DNA of 64,000 nucleotides, from contig NZ_CP059597.1 of NCBI RefSeq assembly GCF_022369435.1, positions 1,426,001-1,490,000 of the forward strand. The letters run 5' to 3'. Shown here one piece after another: positions 9,252 to 18,548 of this stretch. This stretch comes from Campylobacter sp. RM10537 (GTDB lineage: Bacteria; Campylobacterota; Campylobacteria; Campylobacterales; Campylobacteraceae). Under the pieces are notes generated by a model. The model was not told where the DNA came from. It saw only the letters and a program-made list of their open reading frames with translations, and ran no database searches. Position 1 is the first letter of the stretch; each line of letters starts with the position of its first letter. A program made the translations under genes and the position numbers.

Positions 9252-11063
9252 ATGGAAAAAGAAATTATTGCATTTTTAGATACTGAAAAGATAGTTGATT
9301 TACAAAGTGTTCAATCTAAAAATAACTTAAAAGAAATTTATTTTGATAATTCTAAAGAAAGCTTAGAAGTAATACGCCATTCTTGTGCGCATTTAATGGC
9401 ACAAGCGATTAAAATTTTATATCCTGAAGCTAAATTTTTTGTTGGCCCTGTGATAGAAGATGGTTTTTACTATGACTTTCGTGTTGATTCTAAAATCAAT
9501 GAAGAGGATTTAATAAAAATAGAAAAAAAGATGAAAGAACTTGTCGAATCTAAGATTGAAATTGGCAAATATGAAATAAGTAAAAAAGAAGCTTTGCAAA
9601 AATTTCAAAATGATGATTTAAAACAAGAAGTTTTGCTTCGTATTCCTGATGGACAAGTAAGTATTTATACTCAAGGTGATTTTGAAGATTTATGCCGTGG
9701 TCCACATGTACCAAATACAAAATTTTTACGCTTTTTTAAACTCACTCGAGTTGCTGGAGCTTATTTGGGTGGTGATGAAAAAAGAGAAATGTTGACACGT
9801 ATTTACGGGACAGCTTTTGCCGATAAAGAAAGTTTAAAAGAATACTTAACAATCATTGAAGAAGCTAAAAAAAGAGATCATAGAAAATTAGGCACTGAAT
9901 TAAAACTTTTCACCTTTGATGATGAAATAGGAGGCGGTTTGCCTATTTGGTTAAGCAATGGTGCAAGACTTAGAAGTAAATTAGAACAAATGCTTTATAG
10001 AGCCCATAGAATTCGGGGATACGAGCCTGTAAGAGGGCCCGAACTTTTAAAAGCTGATGCATGGAAAATAAGTGGACACTATGATAATTATAAAGAAAAT
10101 ATGTATTTTACACAAATTGATGAACAAGAATACGGCATTAAGCCTATGAATTGTGTTGGGCATATAAAAGTTTATCAAAGCGATATTAGAAGTTACCGAG
10201 ATTTACCTTTAAAATTCTTTGAATATGGTGTTGTGCATAGACATGAAAAAAGTGGAGTTTTACATGGGCTTTTAAGGGTGCGTGAATTCACTCAAGATGA
10301 TGCACATATTTTTTGTATGCCAAGCCAAATCAAAGATCAAGTTTTAGAGATTTTAAATTTTGTTGATGGGCTAATGAAATTTTTTAACTTCACTTACGAA
10401 ATGGAAATTTCTACTAGACCTCAAAAAGCTATAGGAGATCTTGAAATTTGGGATATAGCGACCAATGCTTTAAAAGAAGCTTTAGATGAAAAGGGCTTAA
10501 AATATGGAATTGACGAAGGTGGTGGAGCTTTTTACGGACCAAAAATTGATATTAAAATTACTGATGCTTTAAAAAGAAAATGGCAATGTGGAACCATACA
10601 AGTAGATTTTAATTTACCAAATCGCTTTAAACTTGAATATACTGATACAGATAATGAGAAAAAACAACCTGTTATGCTTCATCGTGCTATTTTGGGTTCT
10701 TTTGAAAGATTTATAGGAATTTTAACCGAGCATTGTGCAGGAGAATTTCCATTTTCTATAGCTCCAACAGCAGTAGGTATCATACCAATTTCAAATAATC
10801 ATATCTCTTATGCACAAGAAATCAATGATATGCTTTTAAAACTTGGCGTAGATTGTGAAATATATGATAAAAATGAAAGTTTAAATAAAAAAATTCGAAT
10901 TGCAGAAAAACAAAAATTGCCAATGATTTTGGTTTTAGGTGATGAAGAGTTGGAAAAACGCAGCGTTGCTCTAAGAGATAGAAGAGCTAAAGAACAAAGA
11001 AATCTTAGTTTAAATGATTTTATAACTTTAATTAAGGAGAAAATAAGTGAGGTATATTTTTGA
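9252..11063 (+). CDS. thrS: Threonine-tRNA ligase
   Basis: ThrS charges tRNA-Thr. The 603-residue protein has the editing-domain signature [12 protein letters not shown] near residue 42, SxxH-type motifs through CRGPHVPNT, then the class II core with the zinc Cys in KPMNCVGH, motif 2 region [12 protein letters not shown], and the zinc His in [13 protein letters not shown], followed by an anticodon-binding domain. Only about 40 residues precede the editing motif, too few for the N-terminal TGS domain of E. coli ThrS. The ATG at 9252 has AAAGG 12 bases upstream and is preferred over an in-frame GTG at 9228. The last 4 bases overlap infC. Confidence 0.96.
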   Translation: MEKEIIAFLDTEKIVDLQSVQSKNNLKEIYFDNSKESLEVIRHSCAHLMAQAIKILYPEAKFFVGPVIEDGFYYDFRVDSKINEEDLIKIEKKMKELVESKIEIGKYEISKKEALQKFQNDDLKQEVLLRIPDGQVSIYTQGDFEDLCRGPHVPNTKFLRFFKLTRVAGAYLGGDEKREMLTRIYGTAFADKESLKEYLTIIEEAKKRDHRKLGTELKLFTFDDEIGGGLPIWLSNGARLRSKLEQMLYRAHRIRGYEPVRGPELLKADAWKISGHYDNYKENMYFTQIDEQEYGIKPMNCVGHIKVYQSDIRSYRDLPLKFFEYGVVHRHEKSGVLHGLLRVREFTQDDAHIFCMPSQIKDQVLEILNFVDGLMKFFNFTYEMEISTRPQKAIGDLEIWDIATNALKEALDEKGLKYGIDEGGGAFYGPKIDIKITDALKRKWQCGTIQVDFNLPNRFKLEYTDTDNEKKQPVMLHRAILGSFERFIGILTEHCAGEFPFSIAPTAVGIIPISNNHISYAQEINDMLLKLGVDCEIYDKNESLNKKIRIAEKQKLPMILVLGDEELEKRSVALRDRRAKEQRNLSLNDFITLIKEKISEVYF

Positions 11064-11578
11064 GTAAAGAAAAAGAAGTATTGCTCAATGATGAGATAAG
11101 AGCGGATGAAATAAGATGTATAGGTGATGATGGCAAAGTTTATGGCATTATTAGTAGTGATGAAGGTTTAGAAATAGCTAATAGACTAGGGCTTGATCTG
11201 GTTATGATAGCCCCTGATGCTAAACCACCTGTATGTAAAATCATGGATTATGGAAAATTCCGTTATCAACAAGAAAAAAAGCAAAAAGAAGCTAAGAAAA
11301 AGCAAAAGGTTATTGATATAAAAGAAATTAAGCTTTCGATTAAAATTGCTCAAAATGATATCAATTATAAAGTTAAACACGCTCTTGAATTTTTATCTCA
11401 AGGTAAGCATGTAAGATTTCGCGTATTTTTAAAAGGTCGAGAAATGGCTACTCCTGAAGCAGGAATTGCTTTGCTTGAAAAAATTTGGATCATGATAGAA
11501 AATGAAGCAAATCGTGATAAAGAACCTAATTTTGAAGGTCGTTATGTCAATATGCTTGTAACGCCTAAAAAATCTTAA
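11060..11578 (+). CDS. infC: Translation initiation factor IF-3, TTG start
   Basis: IF-3 binds the 30S subunit, blocks premature 50S joining and proofreads initiator tRNA pairing. The 172-residue protein shows the N-domain ([17 protein letters not shown]), the Lys-rich linker, and the C-domain with [12 protein letters not shown]. The start is TTG, overlapping the thrS stop as TTGA, so translation is probably coupled. Rare start codons are typical of infC; E. coli uses AUU, which lets IF-3 repress its own synthesis. The order thrS-infC is conserved, but rpmI-rplT lie elsewhere (26053-26688). The next gene is a restriction endonuclease. Confidence 0.95.
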   Translation: MSKEKEVLLNDEIRADEIRCIGDDGKVYGIISSDEGLEIANRLGLDLVMIAPDAKPPVCKIMDYGKFRYQQEKKQKEAKKKQKVIDIKEIKLSIKIAQNDINYKVKHALEFLSQGKHVRFRVFLKGREMATPEAGIALLEKIWIMIENEANRDKEPNFEGRYVNMLVTPKKS

Positions 11579-11588
11579 CGGGTTTTCA

Positions 11589-12314
11589 ATGCCTAGGGAA
11601 AATTTAATACAAAATATAAATCAACATCAGCCTAAAAATAAATATTCAAAACTAGATGATTTAAATATTGATTTGGCTATGAATAAAACAAAAGAGTATT
11701 TAGAACAAAGATTTTTAAAAGAAGGAATCTCTAATTTTATAGATGGAAATTATTATTTTGAAATAGAAAAACATATAGAAATTTCTTTTATGATCAATAA
11801 TATAAAATCAACTAAAATTAGAGCTGAATTTGACACTACATTTCTTAATAATAAAATCAAACCTGACGGTGGAGTCCTTTTCTTGAGAAAACAAGATGAC
11901 CCTTTATATAAAAAAATTCTACTTATTACGGAAGCTAAGCGTCAAGGTACAAATGATTTACGAAAAAAAGAAGGGAAAAATAAACAAGCTACAGGAAATG
12001 CCATTGAAAGATTGGGTAAAAATTTAACAGGAATTAAAGCTATGTTAAATCATGAAAAAATTACTCCTTTTGTTTGTTTTGGCTGGGGTTGTGATTTTGC
12101 AAGTAATGAAAAAACAGTTTTGGCCAAATTAAACGTTTTAAATGAATTTTACTATCTTAATAAAACTTATATTTTTAAAACCGATGGCAATAGTGATCAT
12201 AATTATTTTTCTCCAGTAAGCATGTATTTTAGGGAAGAAAAATGGGAAGTAGATGAAATGTATGCTATTATGAAAGAAATTGCTGAAACTTCCTTAAGAT
12301 ATTATATTTTTTAA
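11589..12314 (+). CDS. Type II restriction endonuclease, EcoRI family
   Basis: The 241-residue protein carries EcoRI-family landmarks in the right order and spacing: IKPDGG (about residues 93-98, catalytic Asp), ITEAKRQG (about 117-124, the E-x-K of the PD-(D/E)xK site) and GNAIERLGKN (about 138-147), which matches the EcoRI GNAIER recognition segment holding the Asn and Arg that read AATT. The end, MKEIAETSLR, matches EcoRI IMFDISTTSLR. Recognition of GAATTC or a related AATT-centred site is inferred. It lies 10 bases after infC and 9 bases before the methylase. No frameshift or missing catalytic residue is seen, so it is probably active. Confidence 0.88.
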   Translation: MPRENLIQNINQHQPKNKYSKLDDLNIDLAMNKTKEYLEQRFLKEGISNFIDGNYYFEIEKHIEISFMINNIKSTKIRAEFDTTFLNNKIKPDGGVLFLRKQDDPLYKKILLITEAKRQGTNDLRKKEGKNKQATGNAIERLGKNLTGIKAMLNHEKITPFVCFGWGCDFASNEKTVLAKLNVLNEFYYLNKTYIFKTDGNSDHNYFSPVSMYFREEKWEVDEMYAIMKEIAETSLRYYIF

Positions 12315-12323
12315 AAGAGTATC

Positions 12324-13412
12324 ATGAAAGAAAATCCTGCCTTTTTAAAAGAACAAATCATTACTTACCTTGGTAATAAAAGAGCTTTATTAGATTTTTT
12401 AGGACAAGGTTTTAAATTTGCCAAAAAAGAACTTAAAAAAGATAAATTTAGTTTTTGTGATATTTTTAGTGGTTCTGGAATTGTAAGTCGCTTTGCTAAA
12501 GCTCATTCAAATTTTATACTCGCTAATGATTTAGAAGATTATTCTAAAATTATTAATAAATGCTATCTGAGTAATCAAAACGAAGAATTAAAAAATCACC
12601 TATATTTTTTTTATGAAAAACTTTTATCAAATCTTGTTTTTGAAAAAGGTTTTATAAGCGAATTATACGCTCCAAAAGATGAAAAACGAATTCAAAAAAA
12701 TGACCGAGTTTTTTATACCATAGAAAATGCTATATATTTAGATACTTTAAGAAAAAAAATTGAGCAAGAAATTCCAAATGAATTTAAACATTTTTTTATC
12801 GCGCCACTTTTATATGAAGCGAGTGTTCATTCTAATACAAGTGGAGTTTTTAAAGGATTTTATAAAGATAAAAATGGAATAGGAAAATTTGGCGGTGAAG
12901 GGGAAAATGCTTTAAAGCGTATCAAAGGTAAAATTGATTTAAAATTGCCAATATTTTCAAATTTTGAATGTCCTTTTGTTGTAGAACAAAAAGACGCTAA
13001 TTGTTTAGCCAAAGAAATAGATTTGTTAGATGTGATCTATCTTGATCCACCTTACAACCAACATCCTTATGGATCTAACTATTTTATGCTTAATTTAGTT
13101 GCAAATTATCAAAAACCTGTTGAAATTTCTCAAATAAGTGGAATTCCAAAAAATTGGAATAGAAGTATTTATAATAATGCTAAAAGTGCTGAAGATGCAC
13201 TATTTGATTTGATTTTCAAACTTAAAGCTAAAATTATTTTACTATCTTATAATTGCGAAGGCTTTATAAAAAAAGAAAATTTTATCAAGCGTTTAGAAAA
13301 ATTAGGAAAATGTTATATTATTGAACAAAAATATAATGCCTTTAGAGGAAGTAGAAATTTAAGAAATCGTGCTCTTTATGTAAAAGAGCAATTATATATT
13401 TTAGTTAAGTGA
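12324..13412 (+). CDS. Adenine-specific DNA methyltransferase, D12 class (Cj0208-like)
   Basis: The 362-residue protein should methylate adenine in the site cut by the neighbouring endonuclease. It shows the N-terminal YLGNKR motif, AdoMet-binding motif I as FCDIFSGSGIVSRF (about 43-56), and catalytic motif IV as YLDPPYNQHPYGSNYF (about 237-252), the order of D12/Dam-type N6-adenine methylases. The classic EcoRI methylase is of another class, so the pairing is a different combination from the E. coli system. It corresponds by position to Cj0208 of C. jejuni (from memory), which I recall as lacking a nuclease partner. Its stop is 1 base from the convergent pcm stop. Confidence 0.88.
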   Translation: MKENPAFLKEQIITYLGNKRALLDFLGQGFKFAKKELKKDKFSFCDIFSGSGIVSRFAKAHSNFILANDLEDYSKIINKCYLSNQNEELKNHLYFFYEKLLSNLVFEKGFISELYAPKDEKRIQKNDRVFYTIENAIYLDTLRKKIEQEIPNEFKHFFIAPLLYEASVHSNTSGVFKGFYKDKNGIGKFGGEGENALKRIKGKIDLKLPIFSNFECPFVVEQKDANCLAKEIDLLDVIYLDPPYNQHPYGSNYFMLNLVANYQKPVEISQISGIPKNWNRSIYNNAKSAEDALFDLIFKLKAKIILLSYNCEGFIKKENFIKRLEKLGKCYIIEQKYNAFRGSRNLRNRALYVKEQLYILVK

Positions 13413-13413
13413 T

Positions 13414-14043
13414 CTATTCTTTTCCATCAACTATAGGTACAAAAAGACATTCCTCAAGAATTTCTTTTTGTAGTTTCAAACCATTTTTTGTTATTTTGGT
13501 AATGTATTGTTTTTGATTATGAAAAATAGGAGCAACTAATATCCCACCATCTGCAAGCTGATCAAGCAAAATTTCTGGAATAGATGTCGCATAAGCAGAA
13601 AATAAAATTCTATCATAAGGTGCATAATTTGGCCATCCAAGCTGCCCATCATCAAAACGAACATTAATATTACTAAATCCCAAAGTTCTAAAAGTTTCTG
13701 AAGCACTTTTTGCTAATTTTTCTATACGTTCTATTGTAAAAACTCTTCGAATCACACGACTTAAAATAGCAGCCTGATAGCCGCTACCACAACCAACCTC
13801 TAAAACACTATCAGCATCTTTAAAATCAAGCGCCATAGTCATTTTAGCAACAGTTAAAGGAGAGCTAATCCATTGAGAATTTGCTAAGGGTAGAGCATCT
13901 AAACGATAAGCGTGTGCTTTTAAAGGAGAAAAAATTTCACGCGGTACTTGACAAAAGGCATTAAAAAGTTCATGGTTGATAAAAACTTTTTGTGCGATTT
14001 CTTCAGCCATAGCTTTACATCTTTTTTGTTCAAATAAATTCAT
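13414..14043 (-). CDS. pcm: Protein-L-isoaspartate O-methyltransferase
   Basis: Pcm methylates isoaspartyl residues in aged proteins so that they can revert to aspartate. The 209-residue protein has the family motif ISSPLTVAKM near residue 60, AdoMet motif I VLEVGCGSGYQAAIL, and the later GILVAPI segment. The ATG at 14043 has AGGAGA 5 bases upstream; an in-frame ATG 33 bases earlier lacks a ribosome site. It is convergent with the methylase and 48 bases downstream of pncB. Length and motifs are normal. Confidence 0.94.
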   Translation of the reverse strand: MNLFEQKRCKAMAEEIAQKVFINHELFNAFCQVPREIFSPLKAHAYRLDALPLANSQWISSPLTVAKMTMALDFKDADSVLEVGCGSGYQAAILSRVIRRVFTIERIEKLAKSASETFRTLGFSNINVRFDDGQLGWPNYAPYDRILFSAYATSIPEILLDQLADGGILVAPIFHNQKQYITKITKNGLKLQKEILEECLFVPIVDGKE

Positions 14044-14091
14044 TTTCTCTCCTAAATAAACGAAAAATTGTAACAAAATTATTCTAAAAAA

Positions 14092-15468
14092 TTAATCAGC
14101 TTGATGAGTTAAATTGGTCTTTAAAATTTGTAATTTATGAGAAATTTTAATCAAATATTGAGAATTATCACAAAGTATATTTTTTTCTAAGGAATTAATT
14201 TGATTTTTTGTATATAATGCAATTTGAGATATTTTTAAATTTTTTATTTGAATTTGATTATTTTTAAAAACACATTGAAGCATTTCTTTTCTTTCTAGAT
14301 CATCATCTAACTCATCTAATTTTTCATCATAAATATAAATTTCATCATAAAGCGCTTTTTTTGTTTTTTTATTATAAATTCTAAAAATTTTTTTAAAATG
14401 AGGCAAGGTTGTTTTTGAGTTATTTTCGCTGATTTTAATTTTAGGTTTTATTATATCAAATTCTTGTATAGCCACAAGTTTATAAACACAACCAAATACT
14501 GGATTGCTTGAAGCAGTAATCAATCTTTCTCCTACGCCAAAAGCATCTATAGGTAAATTTTGTAATTTTTCTATCTCAAATTCATCTAAAGAATTGGAAA
14601 CAATAATTTTACATTCTTTCAAATTTTCACTATCAAGCTTTTTACGGATATTTTGACTCAAAAAGGCTAAGTTGCCAGAATCTATTCTAATTCCGCATTC
14701 TTTAATATTGTATTTTTTAAAAGCTTTTATAGCATTTTTTAAACCACTTTCATAATGATAGGTATCTATAAGCAAAATAGGATTTTTGGGATAAAGTTCT
14801 ATATAATGACAAAAAGCTTCGAATTCATTATCAAACATTTGTATCCAAGAATGTGCCATTGTTCCGCTTATATTGATATCATATTTTTTTCCTGCTAAGG
14901 TGCAAGAGCTTGCAAAACATCCGCCTATAATAGCGGCTTTAGCTCCTTTAATTGCAGCATCATTTCCATGCGCTCTGCGTGATCCAAATTCAAAAACAGG
15001 ACGATTTTTAGCTGCCCTTACTATACGATTTGCTTTTGTAGCAATAAGGCTTTGATGATTGATATTTAACAATAAAAAAGTTTCTAAAAATTGTGCCTCT
15101 ATGGGATTAGCTTTAATAATCATAAAGGGTTCATTAGGAAAAATAATTTCACCTTCTTGTACAGAATAAATTTCTCCATTAAATTTAAAATCAAGTAAGT
15201 AATTTAAGAATTCTTCACAGAAAATATTTTTCGAACGTAAATATGCTATATCCTCTGCATTAAAACTTAAATTTGCAACAAAATCTAAAATTTCAGATAA
15301 TCCAGCGAATATAGCAAAAGAATTATTATCTGGAGTTTTTCTAAAAAATACATCAAAATAGCAAATTTTATTTTCAAATCCATTTAAAAAATAACCTTGC
15401 ATCATAGTAAGTTCATAAAAATCACAAAGCAAGGTTAAATTAGATTTTTTTGTAGAAAAATTCTCCAT
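14092..15468 (-). CDS. pncB: Nicotinate phosphoribosyltransferase
   Basis: PncB joins nicotinate to PRPP to make nicotinate mononucleotide in NAD salvage. The 458-residue protein begins with the family segment LLCDFYELTMMQGYF and has FEFGSRRAHGNDAA (about 155-168), the catalytic-region SGTMAHSW, and FGVGERLITASSNPVFGCVYKL in two halves near residues 312-333. The last 90 residues are Lys/Asn rich and less typical. From memory, C. jejuni NCTC 11168 has a gamma-carbonic-anhydrase-like gene (Cj0229) beside pcm, so this neighbour is a local difference. It lies 14 bases after nrdB and could be on the same transcript. Confidence 0.93.
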   Translation of the reverse strand: MENFSTKKSNLTLLCDFYELTMMQGYFLNGFENKICYFDVFFRKTPDNNSFAIFAGLSEILDFVANLSFNAEDIAYLRSKNIFCEEFLNYLLDFKFNGEIYSVQEGEIIFPNEPFMIIKANPIEAQFLETFLLLNINHQSLIATKANRIVRAAKNRPVFEFGSRRAHGNDAAIKGAKAAIIGGCFASSCTLAGKKYDINISGTMAHSWIQMFDNEFEAFCHYIELYPKNPILLIDTYHYESGLKNAIKAFKKYNIKECGIRIDSGNLAFLSQNIRKKLDSENLKECKIIVSNSLDEFEIEKLQNLPIDAFGVGERLITASSNPVFGCVYKLVAIQEFDIIKPKIKISENNSKTTLPHFKKIFRIYNKKTKKALYDEIYIYDEKLDELDDDLERKEMLQCVFKNNQIQIKNLKISQIALYTKNQINSLEKNILCDNSQYLIKISHKLQILKTNLTHQAD

Positions 15469-15482
15469 AAATTGCCTAAATT

Positions 15483-16505
15483 TTAAAAATCATCAAAGCT
15501 AATGCTACCTTTTGAATAGTTAGTTACTTTGCTTTCAAAAAAGTTACTTTTTTGATCATTAAATTTAGAAAAATCATCAACCCATTTGATAGGATGTTTG
15601 GCATTATAAATTTTATCAAGATTAATTGCTATTAATCTTTGATCGATTAAATAATGAATATACTCTTCAATAATATCATCTGTAAATCCCATAATTTGAT
15701 TTTGAGTGATATATTTACCCCATTTAATTTCTAATTCTCCTGCCTTTTGAAACATTTCATAAATTTTATTAATATTGGTTTCATTAAAAAGATCCGGTCT
15801 TTCTTTTCGTGTTGAATTAATCATATTTTGAAATAAAAGCAAATGTGTAATTTCATCTCTTTGTATAAAGCGAATCATTTGTGCTGAACCCAGCATTTTA
15901 CCGGCTCTAGCAAGGGCATAAATTGCAGTAAATCCACTATAAAAATAAATTCCTTCCAAAATTTGATTTGCTACCATCGCAAGCAACAATTTATTATCAT
16001 CTACATCACCAGCCAATTCTTCATAGATATTAGAGATAAAATCATTTTTTTCCCTTAGAGTTGCATCGTGTTTTTCCATTTCATAGATTAAATCCGTATT
16101 TTCACAAATTGCTTCTACCATAACTGCGTAAGATTTTGAATGATTGGCTTCTTCATAAGCTTGTCTTGCTAAAACTGCATTAATTTCAGGAGCGGTAATA
16201 TAAGGATTTATGTTATCTGCTAGATTATTGGTTTGAAAACTATCCATAGAAATCAATTGAGACCAAACTAAATCATACATTCTTTTCTCGCCAGAAGTTA
16301 GATTACAGCGATAATCAAGAGCATCTTTAGTTGTATCAACTTCTTTAGGAAACCAAGTGTTTGCTTCCATAACATCCCAAAGTTTTAAAGCCCAAGTATA
16401 TTTCGCTTTTGTAAAATTAAGAATTCCATGAGGATTTCCATCAAAAACTTTTCTTTCTCCAAGAGTTTCATTTGAATTGGGATTATAAATTCTTTTTCTA
16501 TGCAT
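15483..16505 (-). CDS. nrdB: Class Ia ribonucleotide reductase, small subunit
   Basis: NrdB holds the diiron-tyrosyl radical cofactor that starts ribonucleotide reduction by NrdA. The 340-residue protein has the metal ligands and radical Tyr of an aerobic R2 protein: Asp in SQLISMDSFQ, Glu and His in YEEANHSKSY with the radical Tyr at the end of that motif, Glu in QILEGIYFYSGF, and Glu and His in QRDEITHLL. The C-terminal tail ending ISFDDF is the usual docking peptide. nrdA is not in the window. The first 8 bases overlap the upstream RDD gene. Confidence 0.96.
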   Translation of the reverse strand: MHRKRIYNPNSNETLGERKVFDGNPHGILNFTKAKYTWALKLWDVMEANTWFPKEVDTTKDALDYRCNLTSGEKRMYDLVWSQLISMDSFQTNNLADNINPYITAPEINAVLARQAYEEANHSKSYAVMVEAICENTDLIYEMEKHDATLREKNDFISNIYEELAGDVDDNKLLLAMVANQILEGIYFYSGFTAIYALARAGKMLGSAQMIRFIQRDEITHLLLFQNMINSTRKERPDLFNETNINKIYEMFQKAGELEIKWGKYITQNQIMGFTDDIIEEYIHYLIDQRLIAINLDKIYNAKHPIKWVDDFSKFNDQKSNFFESKVTNYSKGSISFDDF

Positions 16506-16920
16506 TATTTAACCTTTCTAATATACAACTTTGAGTTAATATATCATGTAAATTAAGAGAATCTTTTCTAATGAAACTAAAAAATATTCCCACCAATAAA
16601 CCAAAACTTATAAAAAATATAACATATCTAAGTACAATTTTTAAAAAAGAAATTTTTTTTCCGCTTTTAAAATCTACTAAATAAAGATCATAAGCTTTTA
16701 AACCAGGACTTTGACCCGTTCTTTGCAAAAATAAAGCTTGAATTAATCCAAAAAGAAAGGAACATAAGGCTGTAGTAAAACTACTATGCAAAAAAGCATC
16801 CTTAGATCCTAACCAAAAATAACTTAAATATAAAATGGGCACATAAATAAGAAAAATATCAATAACAAAAGCTTTAAATCGCAAAAAACGCGAAGCTATT
16901 CTAGCTTTTGTCTTTTTCAT
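16498..16920 (-). CDS. RDD family membrane protein
   Basis: The 140-residue inner-membrane protein has three hydrophobic segments and the family pattern RFLRFKAFVIDIFLIYVPILYL near the start (Arg and two Asp), with QRTGQSPGLKAYDLYLVD in the middle. RDD proteins are widespread; a few act in ion exchange, but most have no proven role. It starts directly after pyrE ends (16921) and overlaps nrdB by 8 bases, so it belongs to the pyrE-RDD-nrdB transcription unit. Matches Cj0232c by position (from memory). Confidence 0.82.
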   Translation of the reverse strand: MKKTKARIASRFLRFKAFVIDIFLIYVPILYLSYFWLGSKDAFLHSSFTTALCSFLFGLIQALFLQRTGQSPGLKAYDLYLVDFKSGKKISFLKIVLRYVIFFISFGLLVGIFFSFIRKDSLNLHDILTQSCILERLNNA

Positions 16921-17529
16921 TTAATTCCCGCGACTTCCAGGTTTAATAGCCTTGCTTCCTTTTTGACAAAGTGGGCATTTTTCTTCATCATAAATTTCAA
17001 AGTCAAAATTTCCTAAAGTAAAAAGGGGGATATTGCTAGGAAGTTTAGCATTATCTTTTGCTTGAGTATTTAAATTTTTAACTGCACAAAAACCTCGGTT
17101 TGCCAAAGCAGCAAAGCCAACTACAATTCCTCCAAGATTTTCTATGATTTTTGCACTTTCTAAAGCACTACCACCTGTAGTAATAATATCTTCGCAAATG
17201 ATAAATTTTTCGCCTTTTTTAACCGCAAAACCTCTTCTTAATGTCATTTCTTTATTAACTCTTTCAGTAAAAATAAAACGTTTATTAGAGGCTCTAGCTA
17301 ATTCATATCCTGCTAAAATTCCTCCTAAAGCTGGAGAACAAATGCTATCAAATTCTATAGAATTTTCAAAAATTATTTTTGCTAATTCTTTGCATAATTT
17401 TTCAGCTAAAGCAGGATCTTCTAATACCTTTGCACTTTGAAGATAAAATTGAGAATGTTTTCCAGAACTTAATAAAAAATGACCCTCTAAATAAGCTTGA
17501 CAATTTTTGTAAATTTCTTCCAAATTCAT
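16921..17529 (-). CDS. pyrE: Orotate phosphoribosyltransferase
   Basis: PyrE converts orotate and PRPP to orotidine 5'-monophosphate in pyrimidine synthesis. The 202-residue protein begins like epsilonproteobacterial PyrE ([24 protein letters not shown]) and has the PRPP loop as [18 protein letters not shown] at about 106-123. A C-terminal [17 protein letters not shown] tail holds two Cys and is an extra relative to E. coli PyrE. The gene lies 2 bases from frr and abuts the RDD gene. pyrC is elsewhere in the window (35472). Confidence 0.95.
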   Translation of the reverse strand: MNLEEIYKNCQAYLEGHFLLSSGKHSQFYLQSAKVLEDPALAEKLCKELAKIIFENSIEFDSICSPALGGILAGYELARASNKRFIFTERVNKEMTLRRGFAVKKGEKFIICEDIITTGGSALESAKIIENLGGIVVGFAALANRGFCAVKNLNTQAKDNAKLPSNIPLFTLGNFDFEIYDEEKCPLCQKGSKAIKPGSRGN

Positions 17530-17531
17530 TA

Positions 17532-18089
17532 TTAAACCTTTAAAAGCTCTGTTTCCTTATTTTTAACACTTTCATCAATTTTAGAAGTATAAGAATCTGT
17601 AATCTTTTGCACCTCATCGTATGCTTTTTTTGCTTCATCTTCTGAAATTGCTTTGTCTTTTTCTAGTTTTTTAATGCTATCATTAGCATCTTTTCGATGG
17701 TTTCTTATAGAAACTTTTGCTTTTTCACCCATAGCTTTAGCTTGTTTAACGTTTTCTTCTCTTTGCTCCCTAGTCATTGGAGGAAAAAACAATTTAACAT
17801 TTTCTCCATCATTGTTTGGATTAACGCCTATATTTGCTGCAGCAATAGCACTTTCTATGATTTTTAACATAGGTTTTTCCCAAGGGGTGATGCTAATAGT
17901 TGAAGCATCGCTAGCTAAAACAGTTGCAACTTGATTTAAGGGTGTTAAACTACCGTAATAATCAACTTGAATATGATCTAATATATGAATATTAACCTTA
18001 CCAGTTCTTAAGGTTGTAAAGTCTTTTTTTAAAGCTTCTAAACTTTTATCATTTTGACTTTTTTGTTTATTTAAAATTTCATTAATCAT
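17532..18089 (-). CDS. frr: Ribosome recycling factor
   Basis: RRF splits post-termination ribosomes together with EF-G. The 185-residue length is exactly the family's usual size, and the core signature appears as [12 protein letters not shown] near residue 25, [18 protein letters not shown] near 38, [22 protein letters not shown] near 92-113, and the KEVK/KAK long-helix segment with [12 protein letters not shown]. The start is preceded by AAGGAAA. It lies 12 bases after secG and 2 bases before pyrE. Confidence 0.97.
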   Translation of the reverse strand: MINEILNKQKSQNDKSLEALKKDFTTLRTGKVNIHILDHIQVDYYGSLTPLNQVATVLASDASTISITPWEKPMLKIIESAIAAANIGVNPNNDGENVKLFFPPMTREQREENVKQAKAMGEKAKVSIRNHRKDANDSIKKLEKDKAISEDEAKKAYDEVQKITDSYTSKIDESVKNKETELLKV

Positions 18090-18101
18090 ATTTTTCCTTA
18101 A

Positions 18102-18443
18102 TTATTTACTTGCATTTGTGTCATTTTGTGGCATAGATGGAATTTTTGACAAATTGATTGTACTTGGAATACTTGCATTAGTTTCTATTTTAATTTTTTC
18201 TGCTAAAGAATCTTTTTTTGTATGATTATACAAATATCCTAAACCTATAGTATTAGCAATTAACAAAATTCCCATTATAAATGTAAATTTAGCCAAAAAA
18301 TTTGCAGGTCCTTTTGCGCCAAAAAGACTTTCATTGCTTCCACTATAAGCCCCAAGACCTATGCTTGAACTTTTTTGCAATAAAACAGCTATACAAATAA
18401 TGACAACAATGACGAATTGCAGGACAGTTAAAAGAGTAATCAT
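18102..18443 (-). CDS. secG: Preprotein translocase subunit SecG, with two N-glycosylation sequons in its tail
   Basis: SecG is the small SecYEG subunit that aids protein export. Two membrane helices (about 2-22 and 52-72) flank the conserved cytoplasmic loop with LLQKSSSIGLGAYSGS and FGAKGPANFLAK. The 113-residue protein has a hydrophilic tail of about 38 residues not needed for the fold. The tail contains two PglB sequons, ETNAS (87-91) and DTNAS (108-112). With two helices and both ends outside, the tail should be periplasmic and open to glycosylation. It begins the secG-frr-pyrE-RDD-nrdB cluster. Confidence 0.93.
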   Translation of the reverse strand: MITLLTVLQFVIVVIICIAVLLQKSSSIGLGAYSGSNESLFGAKGPANFLAKFTFIMGILLIANTIGLGYLYNHTKKDSLAEKIKIETNASIPSTINLSKIPSMPQNDTNASK

Positions 18444-18523
18444 AAGTTTTCCTAATCTTTGAAATAATTTTAACTTAAAATATTTTAGCGAAATAAAACT
18501 TGAAAAGATTTGAAATTATTGTA

Positions 18524-18548
18524 TTTTTGCGTCATTGCGACGCAAAAA
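18524..18548 (-). terminator. Strong hairpin after the Bax-inhibitor-1 gene
   Basis: TTTTTGCGTC (18524-18533) pairs perfectly with GACGCAAAAA (18539-18548) around a 5-base loop. It begins right at the stop of the leftward gene at 18549 and is the natural terminator for it. No separate T run follows; the stem ends in A/T. Confidence 0.6.
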
